Shown: piece by piece, positions 6,049-14,348 of the stretch
Layout of the letters: every line of letters begins with the position of its first letter
How positions within the stretch are numbered: the first letter of the stretch is position 1
DNA from: Streptomyces goshikiensis
GTDB taxonomy: Bacteria > Actinomycetota > Actinomycetes > Streptomycetales > Streptomycetaceae
Direction of reading: 5' to 3'
Assembly: GCF_014650555.1 (NCBI RefSeq)
Contig: NZ_BMVE01000013.1
Coordinates: forward strand, 1-64,000
Length of the DNA stretch: 64,000 nt
Made by a program: the position numbers and the translations under genes
Notes under the pieces: model-generated
Told to the model about the DNA's origin: nothing
What the model saw: only the letters and a program-made list of their open reading frames with translations
Database searches by the model: none

Positions 6049-8574
6049 GTGGCGGGCGAGTCCCCCGACAAGTCGGTAGATGAAGGTGCGGTGGGGGAGG
6101 GGCGCGACCCGAGGGTGTCGGTGTTCCGGCCGCGGGATCCCGAACCGGAGCCGGAGGCCGTTGACCCGTTGCGGGAAGCGGTGGCGGCGTGGGTCGCCTC
6201 GGAGGCGGGGTCCGACTCCGACGCCGAGCCCGACTCCGACGCCGAATCAGGGGAAGCCGCCGGGGCCGTGTCCGGTTCCGGGTCGCCCGGTCGGGTGGAG
6301 TCGAAGCCGTCTGCCGATGACGCGGAGGAGCGCACGGCGGTGTTCCGCGCCGTGAAGCGGGATTCCGCTCCGGCGAAGCCGGCCGCGACCGAGGAGCCTG
6401 CGGAGAGCGAGCGCACGGCCGTGTTCCGCGCGCCGAAGCCGGCCGAGGCCAAGCCGGAGTCGAAGCCGGAGCCCAAGCCGGAGCCGAAGGAGGAGCCTTC
6501 CGCTTCTGCTTCCGCCAAGCCCGCGTCCGACGCCGGGAAGCGGGATTCCGCTTCGGTGAAGCCGGCGTCCGCCGATCAGCGGACGACCGCGTTCGGTGTC
6601 GTGAAGCCCCCCGCTACCGGGGAGCCTGCGGAGAGCGAGCGCACGGCCGTGTTCCGCGCGCCGAAGCCTGTCGAGTCCAAGCCGGAGTCCAAGCCGGAGC
6701 CCTCCGCTTCTGCTCCGGCCAAGCCCGCGTCCGACGCCGAGAAGAAGGATTCCGCTTCGGCGAAGCCGGCCGCCGCTGACCAGCGGACGACCGCGTTCGG
6801 TGTCGTGAAGCCGGCCGGCACCGGGGAGCCTTCGGACAGCGAGCGCACGGCCGTGTTCCGCGCGCCGAAGCCCGCTGACGCCAAGCCCGAGGCCAAGCCC
6901 GAGTCTTCCGCTTCTGCTCCGGCCAAGCCCGCTCCCGACGCCGGGAAGCGGGATTCCGATTCCGCCAAGCCGGCCGCCGGTGACGAGCCCGCGGACAGCG
7001 AGCGGACCGCGGTGTTCCGGGCCGTCAAGCCCGCGGACGCGGCCAAGGCGGCCGAAGCGGCCAAGGCGGCCGAAGCGGCCAAGGCGGCCAAGGCGCCCGC
7101 GCCCGCCAAGCCCGCGCCCGCCAAGCCCGCGCCCGCGAAGCCCGCGGCGGCCGGCGGCAGCACCTTCGTGCCGCTGCGCGGCGACGGCACCGCCGCGCCG
7201 AAGGCCCCCGCCGAGCCCCGCCCGCCGCAGGCGTCGGCGCCCCGGGTGTCCCTGGAGCCCGGTGAGCGGACCACGCAGCAGCCGCTGCCGCCGAAGCCGC
7301 CGCTCGACATGCTCGCGGACCTGACGAACAACCCGCCCCCGCCGCCGAGCCCCCTGCGGACCGCCGTCCGGCGTTTCAAGATCTACGCCCCGGTCGTCGT
7401 CCTCCTCGCCGTGATCCTCGCCGTAGTACAGCTGGTGCGCCCGCTGCCCGACCCGAAGCTCACGATGACCGCGAAGAAGACGTACACCTTCGACGGCGGC
7501 GCCCCGGCGATGCCGTGGCCGAAGGAGGGCCAGGCCTACATGGCGGCGGCCGGTCTCGGCACCGTCGGCAGCTTCGGCGAGCAGAAGCCCGTCGCGATCG
7601 GCAGTGTCGCCAAGGCGATGACCGCGTACGTGATCCTCAAGGGCCACCCCCTCAAGAAGGGGGAAAAGGGCGCGATGATCGACGTGGACAAGGCCGCGGT
7701 CGAAGACGGCAAGAAGGAGTCCGAGGGCGAGTCGACGGTCAACACGCTCAAGGAGGGCGGGCAGATCTCGGAGTACGACGCCCTCGCCGCGATCATGATC
7801 CCGTCCGCCAACAACGTCGCGCGGCTCCTCGCGCGCTGGGACGCGGGCGGGGACCAGGAGGCGTTCGTCAAGAAGATGAACGACGCCGCCAAGGAACTCG
7901 GCATGACCAACACCACGTACACGGACCCCTCGGGTCTGGACGCGACTACGGTCAGCACCGCCGAGGACCAGGTCAAGCTCGGTCTGAAGATCGTCGAGAT
8001 GCCGGAGCTGATCGCGATCACCCGGCTGCCCAACTGGACCGACGCCTCCGGCAAGTCCTGGCGGAACTACAACGACCTGATTCCGTTCAACGGCTCGCTC
8101 GGCATCAAGACCGGCTCCACCACGAAGGCGGGCGGCAACCTGCTCTTCGCCGCGGAGAAGAAGGTTGGCAAGACGAACCAGCTGGTCGTCGGCGCGGTCC
8201 TCGGCCAGCACGGCGTGCCGATCCTCGGCACCGCCATCGACGCCAGCCGGCAGATCATGCTGGCCACGCAGAAGATGCTGGTGAACGCGCCCGTCGTGAA
8301 GAAGGGCGATGTCGTCGGGTACGTGGACAACGGCCTCGGCGGCCACACCCCGGTGATCGCGACCGCCGACGTGGAGGCGGTCGGCTGGCCGGCGCTCACC
8401 GTCAAGGTCAAGCTGGGCGACGACGGCGCGAAGCTCCCGCAGACCGCCAGGGCAGGCACCGAGGTCGGCGTGCTGACCGTCGGTGAGGGCGCGAGCCAGG
8501 TGAAGGTGCCGGTGGCGCTGAAGAGCGACCTGGTCGCACCGGGCGTCGGCAGCAAGCTGACCCGCGTCGGCTAA
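6049..8574 (+). CDS. membrane-anchored D-alanyl-D-alanine carboxypeptidase with long repetitive cytoplasmic domain
   Basis: This 841-aa penicillin-binding protein of the S11 type should trim pentapeptide side chains of peptidoglycan outside the membrane. Catalytic motifs are all present: SVAK at about residue 518, SAN at about 586 and KTG at about 687. A single membrane segment (VVVLLAVILAVVQLV) lies at about 446-464. The 440 residues before it are Pro/Ala/Lys/Glu-rich and repeat the phrase RTAVFRAxK or RTTAFGVVK seven times, so they should lie inside the cell. The GTG at 6049 is chosen because GAGGAGG sits five bases upstream; the in-frame extension to 5881 has no such site and contains a TTA codon. 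The enzyme call is firm; what the repeats do is unknown (see findings). Confidence 0.92.
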   Translation: MAGESPDKSVDEGAVGEGRDPRVSVFRPRDPEPEPEAVDPLREAVAAWVASEAGSDSDAEPDSDAESGEAAGAVSGSGSPGRVESKPSADDAEERTAVFRAVKRDSAPAKPAATEEPAESERTAVFRAPKPAEAKPESKPEPKPEPKEEPSASASAKPASDAGKRDSASVKPASADQRTTAFGVVKPPATGEPAESERTAVFRAPKPVESKPESKPEPSASAPAKPASDAEKKDSASAKPAAADQRTTAFGVVKPAGTGEPSDSERTAVFRAPKPADAKPEAKPESSASAPAKPAPDAGKRDSDSAKPAAGDEPADSERTAVFRAVKPADAAKAAEAAKAAEAAKAAKAPAPAKPAPAKPAPAKPAAAGGSTFVPLRGDGTAAPKAPAEPRPPQASAPRVSLEPGERTTQQPLPPKPPLDMLADLTNNPPPPPSPLRTAVRRFKIYAPVVVLLAVILAVVQLVRPLPDPKLTMTAKKTYTFDGGAPAMPWPKEGQAYMAAAGLGTVGSFGEQKPVAIGSVAKAMTAYVILKGHPLKKGEKGAMIDVDKAAVEDGKKESEGESTVNTLKEGGQISEYDALAAIMIPSANNVARLLARWDAGGDQEAFVKKMNDAAKELGMTNTTYTDPSGLDATTVSTAEDQVKLGLKIVEMPELIAITRLPNWTDASGKSWRNYNDLIPFNGSLGIKTGSTTKAGGNLLFAAEKKVGKTNQLVVGAVLGQHGVPILGTAIDASRQIMLATQKMLVNAPVVKKGDVVGYVDNGLGGHTPVIATADVEAVGWPALTVKVKLGDDGAKLPQTARAGTEVGVLTVGEGASQVKVPVALKSDLVAPGVGSKLTRVG

Positions 8575-8601
8575 ACCCGCGTCCGCTGGATCCCGCGTCG
8601 G

Positions 8602-8631
8602 CCGGCGCCCCGGGCAACCCCGGGGCGCCGG
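8602..8631 (+). terminator. GC-rich hairpin after the carboxypeptidase gene
   Basis: CCGGCGCCCCGGG and CCCGGGGCGCCGG form a 13-bp stem with a 4-base loop, 27 bp after the carboxypeptidase stop. There is no T run, as is common for Streptomyces terminators. Confidence 0.65.
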
Positions 8632-8705
8632 TGCGCGTCCAGGGGCTTGAACAGGGACTCGTTCGTTCTCGTAAGTCGTCAGGTGTTGGGGAGTGTGCGT
8701 CGGCA

Positions 8706-10511
8706 GTGACCACCGCTGAGCAGCAGAGGCAGGGGCGCGGCCCGGGGGAGGCCCCGTCGGCCGGGTCCGACGTGCCCGAGGACGGCGCCGGCATACGGGG
8801 CCGCGCGCGCGGCGCGCTCGGCTGGGCCCACCGGCATCCGGTGGCCGTCGCCTCCGCCGTCGCCGCGGTCCTGCACGTCGCCTGGTTCTTCAGCTTCGCC
8901 AACAGCGGCGGTGACCTGGCCGCGCAGGACGCCTGGGCCGAGTTCGTCGGCCGCCACCCCGACTCGGCGTACAACCTCGCCTGGTACGGGGGCATGCACC
9001 CGGTCTCGTACAGCGTGGTCTCGCCGTACGTGATGTACATGATCGGCGTCCGCACCACGATGATGATCGCGGGGACGCTCTCGGCGGGGCTGTTCGCGCT
9101 GATCCTGACGCGCTGCCGCGGGGTCGTGCGGCATCCGCTGTGGCCGGCCCTCGCCGGGGTGTACGGGCTGCTGTGCAACGCCCTGTCGGGCCGGGTCACC
9201 TTCGGGCTCGGGGTGGTGTTCGCGCTCGGCGCGGTCGCCGCCGTCTTCTGCTGGCCCCGCAAGTGGGCCGAGCGCCGCTGGGCGAAGGCCGCCGTGGCGG
9301 CCCCGCTGGCCGCCCTCGCCACCGCCGCCAGTCCGGTCGCCGGGCTGTTCCTCGGGGTGATCGCGGCCGCGCTGTTCCTGAGCGGGCGGCGCCCGGGCGC
9401 GTACGCGCTGGGGCTGGCGCCGGCGGCGGTGGTCGGGCTGTCGGCCTGGCTGTTCCCGTTCTCCGGCACGCAGCCGATGAAGCTGGGCTCGGCCGCGCCG
9501 CCGTTCGTGTTCGCGGTGGCGTTGCTGTTCCTGGTGCCGAAGGGGTGGAAGACGGTCCGGATCGCCTCGGGCGTGTACGCCTTCGGGGTGCTGCTGACCT
9601 GGCTGATCGATTCCCAGGTCGGCTCGAACGTCACCCGGATGATCATGCTGTTCGGGGCGGCCGTGGCCCTCGCGGCCCTCCCGTACGCGCGGCCGCGCTC
9701 GCGGCAGTGGTACGGGCTGCTGCTCGCCTTCGCCGGGCTGAACGTCTGGATCACCTCCAACAGCGTCACGGACATCGTCCGCACCACGCCGGTGGCGGCC
9801 TGGAACCGGGAGCTCGCCCCGCTCGTCGACCAGCTCCAGAAGGCGGGCGCCGACCGGGGCCGCGTCGAGGTGGTCCCGGCCAGCAGCCACCGCGAATCCT
9901 CGGCCTTCCCCTCGTACGTGAACCTCGCGCGCGGCTGGAACCGGCAGGCGGACCTGGAGCGGAACCCGCTCTTCTACGACGACACCCTCAGCGCGACGAC
10001 GTACCGGGCCTGGCTGGACCGCTGGGCCGTGCACTACGTGGTGCTGCCCGCCGACAAACCCGACTCGGGCGGCGAGGAGGAGGCGAAGCTGGTGGCCGCG
10101 GGGCTCCCGTACCTCCAGCAGGTGTGGGGCGACAAGAACTGGCGGCTGTTCAAGGTCCACGAGCCGACGGACCTGGTCTCCGGGCCCGCGACGGTGGTGC
10201 GGGCGAGCGCGGACCAGCTGGTCATCGACGTGAAGCGGGCCGGGCGGGTGCTGGTGCGGGTCCCGCATTCGCCGTGGCTGGGGCTGGTGGACGGGGCGGG
10301 CAAGCCGGTGGCGCCGCCGCAGGCCAAGCAGCCGAACACGGCCGGGTGCCTGTTCAAGGCGGTTCCGGACGTGGACGGCGACGTGTGGACGGAGCTGCTG
10401 GCACCGGCGCCAGGGGAGTACCGGGTGGCGGCGAAGTACCAGCTCCCGCGGGGGACGCCCTGCCCGGAGGAACTGCTCACGCAGACGGTGGGCCCCTCGG
10501 GGCGCCCTTGA
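8706..10511 (+). CDS. polytopic membrane protein with GT-C-like layout
   Basis: A protein of about 601 aa with a hydrophilic N terminus, then roughly ten membrane segments between residues about 45 and 365 (for example VAVASAVAAVLHVAWFFSF and MMIAGTLSAGLFALIL). A soluble C-terminal region of about 230 aa follows (from SNSVTDIVRTTPVAAWNREL onward), probably outside the cell. The layout, with many membrane helices then an extracytoplasmic domain, resembles GT-C glycosyltransferases and the membrane region of PTPS-related proteins, but no catalytic motif is clear. The start is uncertain. GTG 8706 has GGGGAG 12 bases upstream, and an in-frame GTG at 8631 lies inside the preceding hairpin. It follows the carboxypeptidase on the same strand, so a role in the cell envelope is a reasonable inference. 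Confidence 0.75.
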   Translation: MTTAEQQRQGRGPGEAPSAGSDVPEDGAGIRGRARGALGWAHRHPVAVASAVAAVLHVAWFFSFANSGGDLAAQDAWAEFVGRHPDSAYNLAWYGGMHPVSYSVVSPYVMYMIGVRTTMMIAGTLSAGLFALILTRCRGVVRHPLWPALAGVYGLLCNALSGRVTFGLGVVFALGAVAAVFCWPRKWAERRWAKAAVAAPLAALATAASPVAGLFLGVIAAALFLSGRRPGAYALGLAPAAVVGLSAWLFPFSGTQPMKLGSAAPPFVFAVALLFLVPKGWKTVRIASGVYAFGVLLTWLIDSQVGSNVTRMIMLFGAAVALAALPYARPRSRQWYGLLLAFAGLNVWITSNSVTDIVRTTPVAAWNRELAPLVDQLQKAGADRGRVEVVPASSHRESSAFPSYVNLARGWNRQADLERNPLFYDDTLSATTYRAWLDRWAVHYVVLPADKPDSGGEEEAKLVAAGLPYLQQVWGDKNWRLFKVHEPTDLVSGPATVVRASADQLVIDVKRAGRVLVRVPHSPWLGLVDGAGKPVAPPQAKQPNTAGCLFKAVPDVDGDVWTELLAPAPGEYRVAAKYQLPRGTPCPEELLTQTVGPSGRP

Positions 10512-10610
10512 TCCGGAATTCTTTACGTCCGGTCCGGGTGCATTGGTCCGCATATCTGCATACGATCCCAGTAGTCCGATTGGGTGCTTCCCGAGGGAGT
10601 TGACGGCGGG

Positions 10611-10814
10611 ATGAGCAAAGAGCAGAAGCAGGATTTCCGGACGGCTGTCGCGAAGGGGCTGGAGTCGAACCAGGCGCGGCGCGCCCAGGGCCACGGCTTC
10701 GAGGGTCCGGTGCGGAGCAAGGTCAAGGGCGGTGCGCACACGAAGGCTGAGCTCAAGCGCTCGGGAACCCCGCAGGGTGACCGCATCGGCGAACGCACCA
10801 GGGGCCTGAGCTGA
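10611..10814 (+). CDS. small basic conserved hypothetical protein
   Basis: This 67-aa protein is highly charged (MSKEQKQDFRTAVAKGLESN at the start, many Lys/Arg and Gly later, ending IGERTRGLS) and has no membrane segment or cysteine. It looks intrinsically disordered. The ATG at 10611 is preceded by GAGGGAG 13 bases upstream; an in-frame GTG at 10584 is a less likely alternative. It stands alone, 99 bp after the membrane-protein gene on the same strand. I do not recognise a function. Similar small basic proteins of unknown role are common in Streptomyces. Confidence 0.7.
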   Translation: MSKEQKQDFRTAVAKGLESNQARRAQGHGFEGPVRSKVKGGAHTKAELKRSGTPQGDRIGERTRGLS

Positions 10815-11278
10815 CCCTCCCGCCCTCCCGGCCCGGCCCGGCAGCGACCGGCCCCCGATCCCCCCGCGCGCTCCGGCGGCCCGCCGCCCGGTCCCCCGGC
10901 GCGGCCCGTCCCTCGGCCCACGCCGGGCCCGGCCCCCGGCGCGGCCCGCCCCCGGCCCACGCCATCCCCGGGCCCCCGGCGCGGCCCACGCCTGGCGGCG
11001 GGCGGCGGGCGCGAGCCGCACGCCGAGGCCGCCGACCGGCTCCCGCCGGGTCAGGCGCCCGAGCCCGTCGCCCGGTAGCGACCGGCCCCGATCCCCGCGG
11101 GCGCGCCGGCGGGGACGGCCCCGGGCCACCGGAGCGGGAGGCCCCTCGGCCCGCGCCAGGCCCCGGGTAGCGGGCGTGAGCCGCACGCCGAGGCCGCCGA
11201 CCGGCTCCCGCCGGGGCCGGGCGCCCGAGCCCGTACGACGAACGGGGCCCCGGCGGCGGCCCCCGGCGGCGGCCCGGC
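10815..11278. repeat. gene-free stretch with 38-bp direct repeats
   Basis: This extremely GC-rich gap has two identical 38-bp copies at 11013-11050 and 11178-11215 (starting GAGCCGCACGCCGAGGCC). Similarity continues for about 20 bp after each. A second family (AGCGACCGGCCCC followed by GATCCCC) occurs near 10842 and 11077. No gene is supported, and it looks like duplicated intergenic filler. Confidence 0.7.
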
Positions 11279-12127
11279 CTACGCCGCCAGCGCCCGCAGC
11301 ACCGGCAGGAGCTCGGCCTCCTCGCGGTCCAGGTGCGCCAGCAGCTCCCGGCTCAGCGCCTCCAACTCCTCCCGGACGGCGGCCTGGTCACCGCCGCCAC
11401 GGATGAGCCCGGCGATCCGCGTCTGCGTCCGCTCGATGTCCCGGTGCTCCTCCTCCAGCCTCCGGAAGAACCCGGCGAGCTGCGGGTGCCGCTCCGCCAG
11501 CCAGGGAAACAGCCCGGTGTCCTCCCCGGTGTGGTGGGCCTCCAGGGTCTGGCAGAAGGCCAGGCAGTGCTGGCGCAGCTGCATCCCGACCGGCGCGCTC
11601 TCCCCGGCGGGCAGCCGCAGCAGCTCGGCGATCTGTGCCCGCAGCCACCCGTGGACCCGCGTCAGCATGCCCGCGATCCCGTCCTCGGCGCCCTCGGCGC
11701 CCTCGGCGCCCTCGGCCTCATGGGTGCGCTGGAGCTCCACGACGGGTATCACGCGCCGGGTCTTCCTCTGGTATTCCCCGTACCCGGGCTCCTCCCGCAC
11801 GATGTGCGCGAACAGCTCCTCCCACCGCGCCCCCTCGGCGGGCACCGCCACGGCCTCGTAAACCTCGGTCCCGGTCTCCACCCGTACGAGGGGCCGCGCG
11901 AGCAGGTTGCGGTACCAGTCCGGATGCCGGTCGGAGCCGCCGGCGGACCCGACGACGTACATCCCCTGCCCGCCCGGCCCGCGCGGACGCCCCAGCGGGG
12001 TGGTGTGCTCTCGCCCGGAGCGCGCCCCGGTGGTGGTGAGCAGGATGAGCCCGGCCCCTTCGAAGGGCCCGCCGACCCGGCCGGCGTTGGCCCGGAATTC
12101 CTCTATGACGGCTTGGTTGAACGACAT
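11279..12127 (-). CDS. fusion of deazaflavin-dependent nitroreductase-type domain and hemerythrin domain
   Basis: This 282-aa protein has two domains. Residues about 1-135 match the F420/flavin-dependent DDN family (FNQAVIEEFRANAGRVGGPF, LLTTTGARSGREHTTPLG, then HPDWYRNLLA and RKTRRVIPVVEL). After an acidic linker made by a 9-bp DNA repeat (EGAEGAEGAE), residues about 155-282 form a hemerythrin-like four-helix bundle. Its iron ligands are visible as HGWL, HCLAF, HHTGEDTGLF, EEHRDIE and HLDREEAELLP. The start is MSFNQA, the family's usual N terminus. Hemerythrin domains bind a diiron centre and sense or carry oxygen or NO; DDN enzymes reduce with F420H2. Coupling the two suggests redox or nitrosative stress chemistry, which is an inference. 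Confidence 0.88.
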   Translation of the reverse strand: MSFNQAVIEEFRANAGRVGGPFEGAGLILLTTTGARSGREHTTPLGRPRGPGGQGMYVVGSAGGSDRHPDWYRNLLARPLVRVETGTEVYEAVAVPAEGARWEELFAHIVREEPGYGEYQRKTRRVIPVVELQRTHEAEGAEGAEGAEDGIAGMLTRVHGWLRAQIAELLRLPAGESAPVGMQLRQHCLAFCQTLEAHHTGEDTGLFPWLAERHPQLAGFFRRLEEEHRDIERTQTRIAGLIRGGGDQAAVREELEALSRELLAHLDREEAELLPVLRALAA

Positions 12128-12191
12128 GACGTGGTGACGGTCCTCTCGCGGTGTTTGCGCATGCATGACGGCAGCAGAACAACCGCGGAAC

Positions 12192-12310
12192 TCACCCGTA
12201 GTCGGTGGCGACAACGCCCATGACCCGGTCCTTCACGTACAGGTACTCGCCCGGCGACCGCCCGGCCCACATCTCAGTGGACGGCCCCACGTGGTACCCG
12301 GCTATAAAAC
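12192..12310 (-). other. possible C-terminal coding remnant
   Basis: One minus-strand frame reads GYHVGPSTEMWAGRSP, then GEYLYVKDRVMGVVATDYG and a stop. This has ordinary protein composition, unlike shadow frames nearby. No start with a ribosome site precedes it. It may be the tail of a decayed gene or a very short unrecognised ORF starting at an internal GTG. Low confidence. Confidence 0.3.
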
Positions 12311-12319
12311 CACACCGCC

Positions 12320-13036
12320 TCAGGGCACTTGGCGCTGCGCGAGCACCTCCCCGGCGAGCGCGCGACAGCGGGTGACCTCTTCGTCGAACTCGGCGTTGTC
12401 CATGTCCAGGCCCGCGGCCGGGCCGGGCAGGCCCGCGAGCTCCCGCAGCGCCGGTTCGAAGTCCGGGTCCAGGCCCTTGTGGCACGTGCCGCAGAGCGTG
12501 ACCAGGTTCTCCTCGGCTGTCGGCCCGGCCATCCGCCAGGGCACGAGGTGGTGGAGGTGCAGCTCGATGTCCGTGTGATCGCTCGCCCTGCGACCGCAGA
12601 CCACACACCGAAAACCGTCCCGCTTGAGGACCTGCATGCGCAGCTTCCGGGTGGGCGCCCGGCGCTCGACGGCGTCGTCGGGAAGGTGCTGCGTGACGAG
12701 GTATCCGAATCCGCCGGACTCGGCCGAGCCGTCGTGCACGCACTCCTTGGGGGCGATCACGCTGGACAGCCGGTCTTCGGCGACCTGCCTGCCGACCAAG
12801 GCGTTCCGGCGGTCCAGGCCTTGCGGATGAATTCGGGGTCGACGAGGCACGCGGCGCGGATCTCCCAGCGCGGGTTCCGCTCGGAGAAGCCCACCCAGTG
12901 CGTCTGCGCTGACCAGGCCACCTCGCCGGTTGGCCCCGAGGGTCAGCGCGTAGTAGTCGCCCGCAGGGTCGTAGGCCTTCATGCTCCGAAGCGTCTGCAA
13001 CAGCCGTTCCCCGGCCGCTTCCTGCGTGTCTCCCAT
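12320..13036 (-). CDS. HNH endonuclease-family protein with apparent compensating frameshifts
   Basis: This 238-aa frame ends in a clear HNH domain (residues about 140-195: CVVCGRR, then LHLHHLVPWRMAGPTAEEN and CGTCHKGL) with four Cys for zinc and the HH catalytic pair. The start MGDTQEAAGERL fits. Between about 12805 and 12930 the annotated frame turns Arg-rich and unnatural, while the next frame reads a sensible peptide (TGEVAWSAQTHWVGFSERNP, then WEIRAACLVDPEFIRKAW). One base too many near 12930 and one too few near 12808 would explain it. Either the gene really carries two offsetting indels or the assembly has errors. The HNH domain itself is intact. It lies downstream of the tRNA with a terminator between. 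Confidence 0.75.
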   Translation of the reverse strand: MGDTQEAAGERLLQTLRSMKAYDPAGDYYALTLGANRRGGLVSADALGGLLRAEPALGDPRRVPRRPRIHPQGLDRRNALVGRQVAEDRLSSVIAPKECVHDGSAESGGFGYLVTQHLPDDAVERRAPTRKLRMQVLKRDGFRCVVCGRRASDHTDIELHLHHLVPWRMAGPTAEENLVTLCGTCHKGLDPDFEPALRELAGLPGPAAGLDMDNAEFDEEVTRCRALAGEVLAQRQVP

Positions 13037-13076
13037 GGCGCGACTGTCCCACCGCGGTCTGACGGCCAGAGACGTC

Positions 13077-13110
13077 AAAAGACCCCCAGCCAAGATCGGC
13101 TGAGGGTCTT
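13077..13110 (-). terminator. intrinsic terminator of the tRNA-Arg gene
   Basis: On the minus strand GACCCTCAGCC and GGCTGGGGGTC pair in a stem of 10 of 11 bases with a 6-base loop, followed by TTTT. It begins 9 bases after the tRNA 3' end. Confidence 0.85.
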
Positions 13111-13118
13111 CCACCACG

Positions 13119-13191
13119 TGCCCCCGGCAGGATTCGAACCTGCGACACCCGCTTTAGGAGAGCGGTGCTCTATCCCCTGAGCTACGAAGGC
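13119..13191 (-). tRNA. tRNA-Arg (anticodon CCT)
   Basis: This 73-nt cloverleaf on the minus strand has a 7-bp acceptor stem (GCCTTCG with CGGGGGC), D arm TAGCTCAGGGGATAGAGCA, anticodon loop CTCCTAA giving anticodon CCT (reads AGG), and T arm GCAGG-TTCGAAT-CCTGC. CCA is not encoded. It reads a rare Arg codon. tRNA genes are frequent integration sites, and low-GC3 immunity-like genes begin 200 bp away, but no integrase or att duplication was found. Confidence 0.95.
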
Positions 13192-13391
13192 GAGGCATGG
13201 AGGCCTGGCGGTGAGGCCGGGCCACCGCGGTCAGTGTAGCGGGTGGTGCATGATCCGTAGGGGAGAGGTGATCGACAGCCGCGACATCCTGATCGCGCAG
13301 GTCGATCAGCGGGGTCGTCCACGGGCTGGCCTGATGAACCTTTCGGACGCATCGTCGAGAAAGCGCTGGCCATCTAGAAGGGGACGTATCC

Positions 13392-14348
13392 GTGACGTAC
13401 AACCTCCTTACCGTCGACCCCGTCGGCCCCGAGATCGTGGCCCTCGCACTTGCGGGATGCCTCGGTATCGCGGTGGGTGACGTGGACGTGGCGGGTACTG
13501 ACGGCGACCCCGACCTCCGCAACTGGGATGCGCCCGTCTCGTGCGAATACCGGGCTGTTCAAGGTGATGTGGCCTGGTCGCTGGACGTCTACGCCCAGGA
13601 ACGCGTCGCTGATCAGCCGCCCGAGTCCGACCTCGCCGCAGGGTTCGCGAAGGCCGCCATGACGACAGTCCTGTTTCCCGCTGAGGAAGCACCGCCCAGT
13701 GCCTACTGGGCGGTGACGCCGGAAGGCGTTCTCACCCGGGCCCGGCTCGAACTCTCCGACGACGAGCCTCCCCTTTACGCGATCACCGCCGTCGAGGCGC
13801 CGGTGCCGCAGCTGCCCGGGGCGACCGTGACGAGATTCGCCGAGATCGTACGGGAACAGCGGCCGGACACGCCGGTCGCCTGGGCCTTCGCGGAATCGGT
13901 GGAGAAGGTGCGGCAGGCCGCCTCGGGCCTCGCGAGGCTTTCCCTCGACGACGGCACCGGCAGCCCCGTCTGGACCGCGAAGGGCAACCTGGTGGCGTGG
14001 GAGAGGGTCATCACGCAAATGGAATCCGGGTGGGCGCCGTCGGGCTGGTATCCGGCCGGCCTTTACCGGGAGCGGCTGGAATCGCGTGACGAGCTGGCCG
14101 GAATCGGTGCTCACCTGCCGCGTGATGTCACTGAGCTGCTCGACGAGGCCCTGGAGCAGCTGGACAGGCGGTTTGCCGCTGCGACGGAGGATGACCTGTC
14201 AGGGAGTCTCCGCAGAGAGCTGACCGGCGGCTCCGCAGAGCAGACGCCGCTCGGCTGGTGGTGGCACCGCCGCCCGAATCCCGCACCGTGGGAACAGGCC
14301 TGCCCGCTCCCGGGGTCCGTAGTGAAGAGTAAGGAAATCAACAGGTGA
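13392..14348 (+). CDS. hypothetical protein, first gene of an immunity-like pair
   Basis: This 318-aa soluble protein starts at GTG 13392 behind AAGGGGA. It has no signal peptide or membrane segment and is rich in acidic residues and Trp. It begins TYNLLTVDPVGPEIVALALA and later contains WAVTPEGVLTRARLELSDDE and APSGWYPAGLYRERLESRDE. I recognise no catalytic motif. Its stop overlaps the start of the next gene by four bases (GTGA), so the two are translationally coupled, and that neighbour has a CdiI-type immunity domain. The composition, with more A/T-ending codons than the flanking genes, suggests recent acquisition. By association it is probably another immunity protein or a companion of one; no direct evidence for function is visible. 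Confidence 0.75.
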   Translation: MTYNLLTVDPVGPEIVALALAGCLGIAVGDVDVAGTDGDPDLRNWDAPVSCEYRAVQGDVAWSLDVYAQERVADQPPESDLAAGFAKAAMTTVLFPAEEAPPSAYWAVTPEGVLTRARLELSDDEPPLYAITAVEAPVPQLPGATVTRFAEIVREQRPDTPVAWAFAESVEKVRQAASGLARLSLDDGTGSPVWTAKGNLVAWERVITQMESGWAPSGWYPAGLYRERLESRDELAGIGAHLPRDVTELLDEALEQLDRRFAAATEDDLSGSLRRELTGGSAEQTPLGWWWHRRPNPAPWEQACPLPGSVVKSKEINR

